From NCBI RefSeq assembly GCF_013149295.1, contig NZ_JABGCB010000014.1:80232-144231 (forward strand): a stretch of 64,000 nt of DNA, read 5' to 3'. Origin of the DNA: Novosphingobium sp. SG751A. GTDB lineage: Bacteria > Pseudomonadota > Alphaproteobacteria > Sphingomonadales > Sphingomonadaceae. Positions 60,750 to 64,000 of the stretch are shown here, piece by piece. The first letter of the stretch is position 1, and each line of letters starts with the position of its first letter. Below the pieces are notes generated by a model. The model ran no database searches and was not told where the DNA came from. It worked only from the letters and a program-made list of their open reading frames with translations. A program made the position numbers and the translations under genes.

Positions 60750-61499
60750 TTAGCTGCCGTCCGTAATTAAAGTCCCGCCATCCACCACCAGATTGTGGCC
60801 GGTGACAAAACCGCCCGCTGCGCTGGACAAGAACACCGCCGCGCCCGCCACTTCCTCCGGCTTGCCGGGGCGGCGCAGCGGGGTCATCCCCATGCGCCGC
60901 GTCATAAAGGCCTCGTTGGCCAGCAGCGGCGCGGAGAGTTCGGTGGCGATGAAGCCGGGCGCAATCGCATTGGCGCGCACCCCATGCGGCCCCCATTCCA
61001 CGGCCAGATTGCGCGCCAGTTGCGCCACGCCCGCCTTGGCCAGCGCATAGGCATTGATCGTCCCATTGCCGCGCAGGCCCGACAGGCTGGCGATCAGCAC
61101 CGCATTGCCGCCCCGCGCCCGCAGATGCGGAAAGGCCAGATTGCACAGCACGACCTGAGAGCGCAGGTTGATCGCCATCACGCGGGCGTAATCGGCCATA
61201 TCGATGGCGGCAAATGGGCCGGGTCGCCCGGTGATCCCGGCATTGCACACGACAATATCCAGCCTCCCCAGTGCCGCCACCGTGCCGTCGACCAGCCCGC
61301 CCAGCGCCGCATCATCGGTGACATCGCAAGGGATGCCCAGCGCGCCCATTTCCGCCGCCGCGCGGGCAGTGTCGGCGGGGTCTTCGCTGGATATCACCAC
61401 GCGCGCGCCGGCATCCATCATCGCCTGCGCAATGGCGCGGCCGATCCCGCGTGTAGAGCCGGTGACAATCGCCACCTTGCCGGTCAGATCGAACATCAT
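60750..61499 (-). CDS. SDR-family oxidoreductase
   Basis: A 249-residue classical SDR with TGSTRGIG (about residues 12-19), CNAGITG, a Ser in IASLSGLRG, the catalytic pair in AYALAKAG, and the C-terminal VVDGG motif. The active site is complete, unlike the convergent neighbour. AGGAG lies about ten bases before the first of two adjacent ATGs. It is the last gene of a four-gene minus-strand run with cupin, EthD-like and FAH-family genes. Confidence 0.88.
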   Translation of the reverse strand: MMFDLTGKVAIVTGSTRGIGRAIAQAMMDAGARVVISSEDPADTARAAAEMGALGIPCDVTDDAALGGLVDGTVAALGRLDIVVCNAGITGRPGPFAAIDMADYARVMAINLRSQVVLCNLAFPHLRARGGNAVLIASLSGLRGNGTINAYALAKAGVAQLARNLAVEWGPHGVRANAIAPGFIATELSAPLLANEAFMTRRMGMTPLRRPGKPEEVAGAAVFLSSAAGGFVTGHNLVVDGGTLITDGS

Positions 61500-61585
61500 G
61501 GTTTTACTCCTGCTGCGGCTCGGCCCTGATGGCATGAAAGGGTGAGGCCATAGCCCCACCCCATCACGGCCAAAACCGTGGCTTG

Positions 61586-62122
61586 TTACTCGCCCATTTC
61601 CCCATAGGCGGGGTGAACCTGCTCGGGCTTGGCCTCGTTCAGCGCGACGCCATCATGCTTATACGCAGGGGCCTCGATCAGGATGAAGGCGATGCGGCAG
61701 ACCGAATCGGTGGTGTTGCGCCACAGGTGGTTGGTGCCGCGCTGAACGATGATGCCGCCCTCGCGGATGGTCTTTTTGCGGCCATCGTCCAGTTCCAGCT
61801 CGATCTCGCCCTTGAGCACGATACCGTAATCGACGCTGTTGGTGCGGTGGAACGGGCTTTCCTTGCCGGGCAGCATGTCGGTGATGCGGATCACGCTGCC
61901 GCGCTCGAGCGTAAGCCCCGTGGGCAGGTCGCGCCCGTCGCGCTCATCGTTCAGGTCGGCCGGGACCGTTTCGGTGGACCAGATGGTGAGGAAGCTGGCG
62001 TCGCCGCTGGCGATCATCTTGGTGGGGGTCACATCTTCGGACTTGAAGATGGCGCGACCGTTTTCATCATGACCGGTGACCACGCGCTGGATCGGCGGCA
62101 GGCCGGAATCTGACATTTCCAT
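61586..62122 (-). CDS. Cupin-domain protein
   Basis: A 178-residue single-cupin protein. The beta-barrel core reads MLPGKESPFHRTNSVDYGIV, then a KGEIELELDDG turn and GGIIVQRGTNHLWRN. The first cupin motif is degenerate: one His only, and Asp where Glu is usual. The second motif keeps its His. So metal binding is uncertain. Homologues in aromatic catabolic loci include isomerases, regulators and dioxygenase-like proteins. It lies four bases after the EthD-like gene and is co-transcribed with it. Confidence 0.8.
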   Translation of the reverse strand: MEMSDSGLPPIQRVVTGHDENGRAIFKSEDVTPTKMIASGDASFLTIWSTETVPADLNDERDGRDLPTGLTLERGSVIRITDMLPGKESPFHRTNSVDYGIVLKGEIELELDDGRKKTIREGGIIVQRGTNHLWRNTTDSVCRIAFILIEAPAYKHDGVALNEAKPEQVHPAYGEMGE

Positions 62123-62126
62123 GGTT

Positions 62127-62801
62127 TCAATCCTTTTGGCTGGAAACAAAAATCTTTGGGCTGGTGACCAGCACCGAGGCCGGGGCATCGGCAAAGCATG
62201 CCTGCGCCGCAGCGGTCAGGGCATCGGCCAGATCGGCGGGAATAGGGCCGCGCAGCGACACTTCGTCAAACAATTCGGCCGGGGCGGGGCCTTCCAATGT
62301 GCGCGCAACTGTGTTGATGCGCCAAGCCGCAATCGGCCCATCCTCGCCCTGTGCGGCAAGGATGGGAGCCAGTTTCGCGGCCCAGCTTTCCGCATCCTGC
62401 GCATCGGCGCCATGGCGAAAGATGAAGAGCTTGCGCGCAACATCCTCCGGCCCGGCCAGAACGATTGTTTCGGAAACCAGCATGGCCAGCGACCCGACCG
62501 GCTCACGAAAATTGTCCTCGTCCGGCCCGACGATTCGCGCATAGGCGGGTGAGGCCTTGGAGGCGGCCATGTCCTCGATACGGGCAAAGTGGATGATGGT
62601 CAGCGCATCGCGATCCGCCAGAGAGGCGCCCAGCGGTGAAGGCTCATCATGCACATAGTGATGGACATAACCGGCAAACATGCCGCTGACCTCGCCATGG
62701 GCCATGACCAGCGGCCCATGGGAATCCGCCAGATAGGCCTGCAAGCCTTCGCGGCCCAACCCCTCGCGCGTGCGGGGCAGGATCGTGAGCTTGATGCTCA
62801 T
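62127..62801 (-). CDS. EthD-like dimeric alpha/beta-barrel protein
   Basis: A 224-residue protein that starts like EthD-domain proteins: IKLTILPRTREGLGREGLQAYLADSHGPLV, with the conserved HGPLV near residue 28-32 (the first 20 residues of the run suffice for recognition). At twice the usual domain length it probably has two ferredoxin-like barrels, the second from about residue 123. The function of the family is unclear; members occur with hydrolases and oxygenases in catabolic loci. Its start overlaps the FAH gene by four bases. Confidence 0.72.
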   Translation of the reverse strand: MSIKLTILPRTREGLGREGLQAYLADSHGPLVMAHGEVSGMFAGYVHHYVHDEPSPLGASLADRDALTIIHFARIEDMAASKASPAYARIVGPDEDNFREPVGSLAMLVSETIVLAGPEDVARKLFIFRHGADAQDAESWAAKLAPILAAQGEDGPIAAWRINTVARTLEGPAPAELFDEVSLRGPIPADLADALTAAAQACFADAPASVLVTSPKIFVSSQKD

Positions 62802-63742
62802 GCCTGCACCACTTTTTGCTCCAGCACGCCAAAGGGCGCGTGCCCATCGGGCAATGTCGCCTCCATGCGGACGGTGTCGCCATAGGTCATGAATTCGGTG
62901 CGCGGCGCGCCTTCGTCCACGATCTCGATCCCACGCCGCTCAGCAATGCAGGAAGAGCCGACCTCGCGAAAATTCTCGTTCGAGACGGTGCCCGAGCCGA
63001 TCACCGTGCCCGCCACCAGATTTCGGGTGCGCGCGCCATGGGCCAGCAGATCGTCGAAACCATAGGCCATCGGTTCGCCATAAGCATTGCCGAATTGCGC
63101 GCCGTTCCATTGCACGTTCAAGTGCAGCGCGGGGCGGAAATTGCGCCAGTTTTCGCCCAGTTCATCGGGCGTGACAGCAAAGGGGGCCATGCCGCAGGGG
63201 GGCTTGGCCTGGATCCAGCCAAAGCCGGTCTTCATTTCCGGCCCGGCCAGTTTACGCAGCGACCAGTCGTTGATTTGGACGATCAGCGCGATGTGATCAC
63301 CGGCCTTGGCGGCGGGCGTGCCCATCGGGACGGCGGTGGTCAGGATGCCGAATTCACCCTCGAAATCAATGCCCAGCGCCTCATCGGCCATCGGCACTTC
63401 GGCGCGCGGGGCATAGAATGTGTCGGATACGCCCTGATACATCAGCGGCGCATTGGGCTTTTCCGGCTCGATGCCCAGCACCTTGTCCATCAACGCACCA
63501 TGGCTGGGATAGACCGAGCCGTCGAGCCATTGCCACGCGCGCGGCAGGGGGGCGAGCAATTGTTCGATATCAAGGCTTTCGGGGAAATCCGTGATCGCGG
63601 CCAGCAAGGGTTTTGCATTGCCCCAATCCTCCAGCGCGGCCTGCATCGTTTCGATGGGCGCGGGCGCGTAATGGGCGCCATCGGGCGAAACCACGATCAG
63701 CCGCCCATCCTTTGTGCCATTATTCAGCGTTGCCAGACGCAT
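62798..63742 (-). CDS. Fumarylacetoacetate hydrolase family protein
   Basis: A 314-residue FAH-family enzyme with the bacterial N-terminal domain (MRLATLNNGTKDGRLIVVS) and the catalytic barrel. Metal ligands Glu128 and Glu130 (DFEGE) and Asp159 (INDW) are visible, and the QGVSDTFYAPR and PPCGMAPFAVTPDELG segments fit fumarylacetoacetate-type hydrolases that cleave a C-C bond in a diketo acid. No homogentisate dioxygenase is in view, so the true substrate is open. The ATG at 63742 has GGGAGA upstream; the frame extends further but without family sequence. It is first in its operon and divergent from the HisD-like gene. Confidence 0.87.
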   Translation of the reverse strand: MRLATLNNGTKDGRLIVVSPDGAHYAPAPIETMQAALEDWGNAKPLLAAITDFPESLDIEQLLAPLPRAWQWLDGSVYPSHGALMDKVLGIEPEKPNAPLMYQGVSDTFYAPRAEVPMADEALGIDFEGEFGILTTAVPMGTPAAKAGDHIALIVQINDWSLRKLAGPEMKTGFGWIQAKPPCGMAPFAVTPDELGENWRNFRPALHLNVQWNGAQFGNAYGEPMAYGFDDLLAHGARTRNLVAGTVIGSGTVSNENFREVGSSCIAERRGIEIVDEGAPRTEFMTYGDTVRMEATLPDGHAPFGVLEQKVVQA

Positions 63743-63826
63743 CGCATATGTCTCCCGTAATTTATCATCTGGCGTGGAACCTAGCGCGCGGGCGCGAGGC
63801 GGCAACGGCATTTGGTCGATAGCAAG

Positions 63827-63846
63827 CCATCGATAACATGCGATGG
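63827..63846. promoter_or_regulatory. Candidate operator between FAH and HisD-like genes
   Basis: CCATCG-N8-CGATGG is a perfect 6-bp inverted pair spanning 20 bases in the middle of the 164-bp divergent gap. It is well placed to control both operons. Confidence 0.45.
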
Positions 63847-63906
63847 TCGGGTGGCGGGGCGCGTGTCAGATGACAGCCAAACAGCCTTTCATGGGGAGAT
63901 TTTTGC

Positions 63907-64000
63907 ATGGCCATATGGCTGAAGCGCGGCGCGGCTGCGGAAGAGAAGGCGGCGTCGGATCGCAAGGTTCGTGATATTGTCGAGGCGGCGCTGGGCGATA
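63907..64000 (+). CDS. HisD-family dehydrogenase, N-terminus only (runs off window)
   Basis: The last 94 bases open a reading frame with a strong GGGGAG site nine bases before the ATG. The first residues, MAIWLKRGAAAEEKA then DRKVRDIVEAAL, match the start of histidinol-dehydrogenase-like catabolic enzymes (the sulfopropanediol/HisD-like group), not biosynthetic HisD. Only 31 codons are visible, so the call is tentative. It is divergent from the FAH operon and probably belongs to the same pathway. Confidence 0.6.
   Translation, partial: MAIWLKRGAAAEEKAASDRKVRDIVEAALGD

Noticed and set aside
1..64000. Mobile elements, phage genes, CRISPR arrays, tRNA or rRNA genes
   Set aside because: No transposase, integrase, capsid or Cas protein, no regularly spaced direct repeats and no cloverleaf or rRNA-like sequence was seen in any frame or gap.

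Overview
The window is a GC-rich stretch of bacterial chromosome with short intergenic gaps, many overlapping stop/start codons and frequent GTG/TTG starts. Gene content points to an alphaproteobacterium of the order Sphingomonadales, probably a Novosphingobium or Sphingobium relative. Supporting features are a PhoK/SPAP-type alkaline phosphatase, the Anbu/alpha-E/transglutaminase/ATP-grasp set, a hemC-hemD-membrane protein order, a serC-serA-hisZ...purA order, paired DUF4139 proteins, and a TonB-receptor-led aromatic catabolic locus. A GTTC-N7-GTTC LexA box of the alphaproteobacterial type lies upstream of uvrB. The genus is an inference, with no marker gene to fix it.

Region 1 (1-5.9 kb) is the end of a cbb3-oxidase maturation operon: ccoG (cut by the window edge), fixH, fixI, ccoS and a small secreted Cys-rich protein, followed by hemN. 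Region 2 (5.9-20.4 kb) is housekeeping: dsbD, phoK-like phosphatase, a UbiH-family hydroxylase, hemC/hemD plus a membrane protein, tsaD-gpsA-flippase, a membrane-anchored helix-hairpin-helix protein, and uvrB. Region 3 (20.6-24.8 kb) is a four-gene Anbu operon of unknown substrate. Region 4 (24.8-34.7 kb) holds a secreted creatininase-family protein, an extensin-like lipoprotein, serine synthesis (serC, serA), hisZ and purA; a regulator/SDR/hydrolase group sits between the last two.

Region 5 (34.8-46.5 kb) is mixed: two MarR-type regulators with palindromic sites ahead of them, a GDYXXLXY/DUF2157 membrane pair, two DUF4139 proteins, an agmatinase-type ureohydrolase, and a transporter-domain hybrid histidine kinase that meets its probable LuxR-type response regulator tail to tail. 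Region 6 (46.6-64 kb) is accessory and catabolic. It holds a tannase/feruloyl esterase, a KstD-like flavoprotein, a TIM-barrel isomerase, a TetR regulator, a TonB receptor, a quinate/shikimate dehydrogenase, a QuiC-type 3-dehydroshikimate dehydratase and two MFS transporters. Together these read as uptake and breakdown of quinate or shikimate esters (for example chlorogenate or galloyl-quinates) to protocatechuate. Two SDRs, a cupin, an EthD-like protein, a fumarylacetoacetate-hydrolase-family enzyme and the start of a HisD-family dehydrogenase follow as a second catabolic group.

Between genes, three copies of a palindromic intergenic element (two about 240 bp and one altered) sit at 5451, 18006 and 29537. 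A minus-strand structured RNA with its own terminator lies downstream of dsbD. Two 20-bp perfect palindromes of the same design occur at 29691 and 46498. No rRNA, tRNA, CRISPR array, phage or insertion sequence was recognised.
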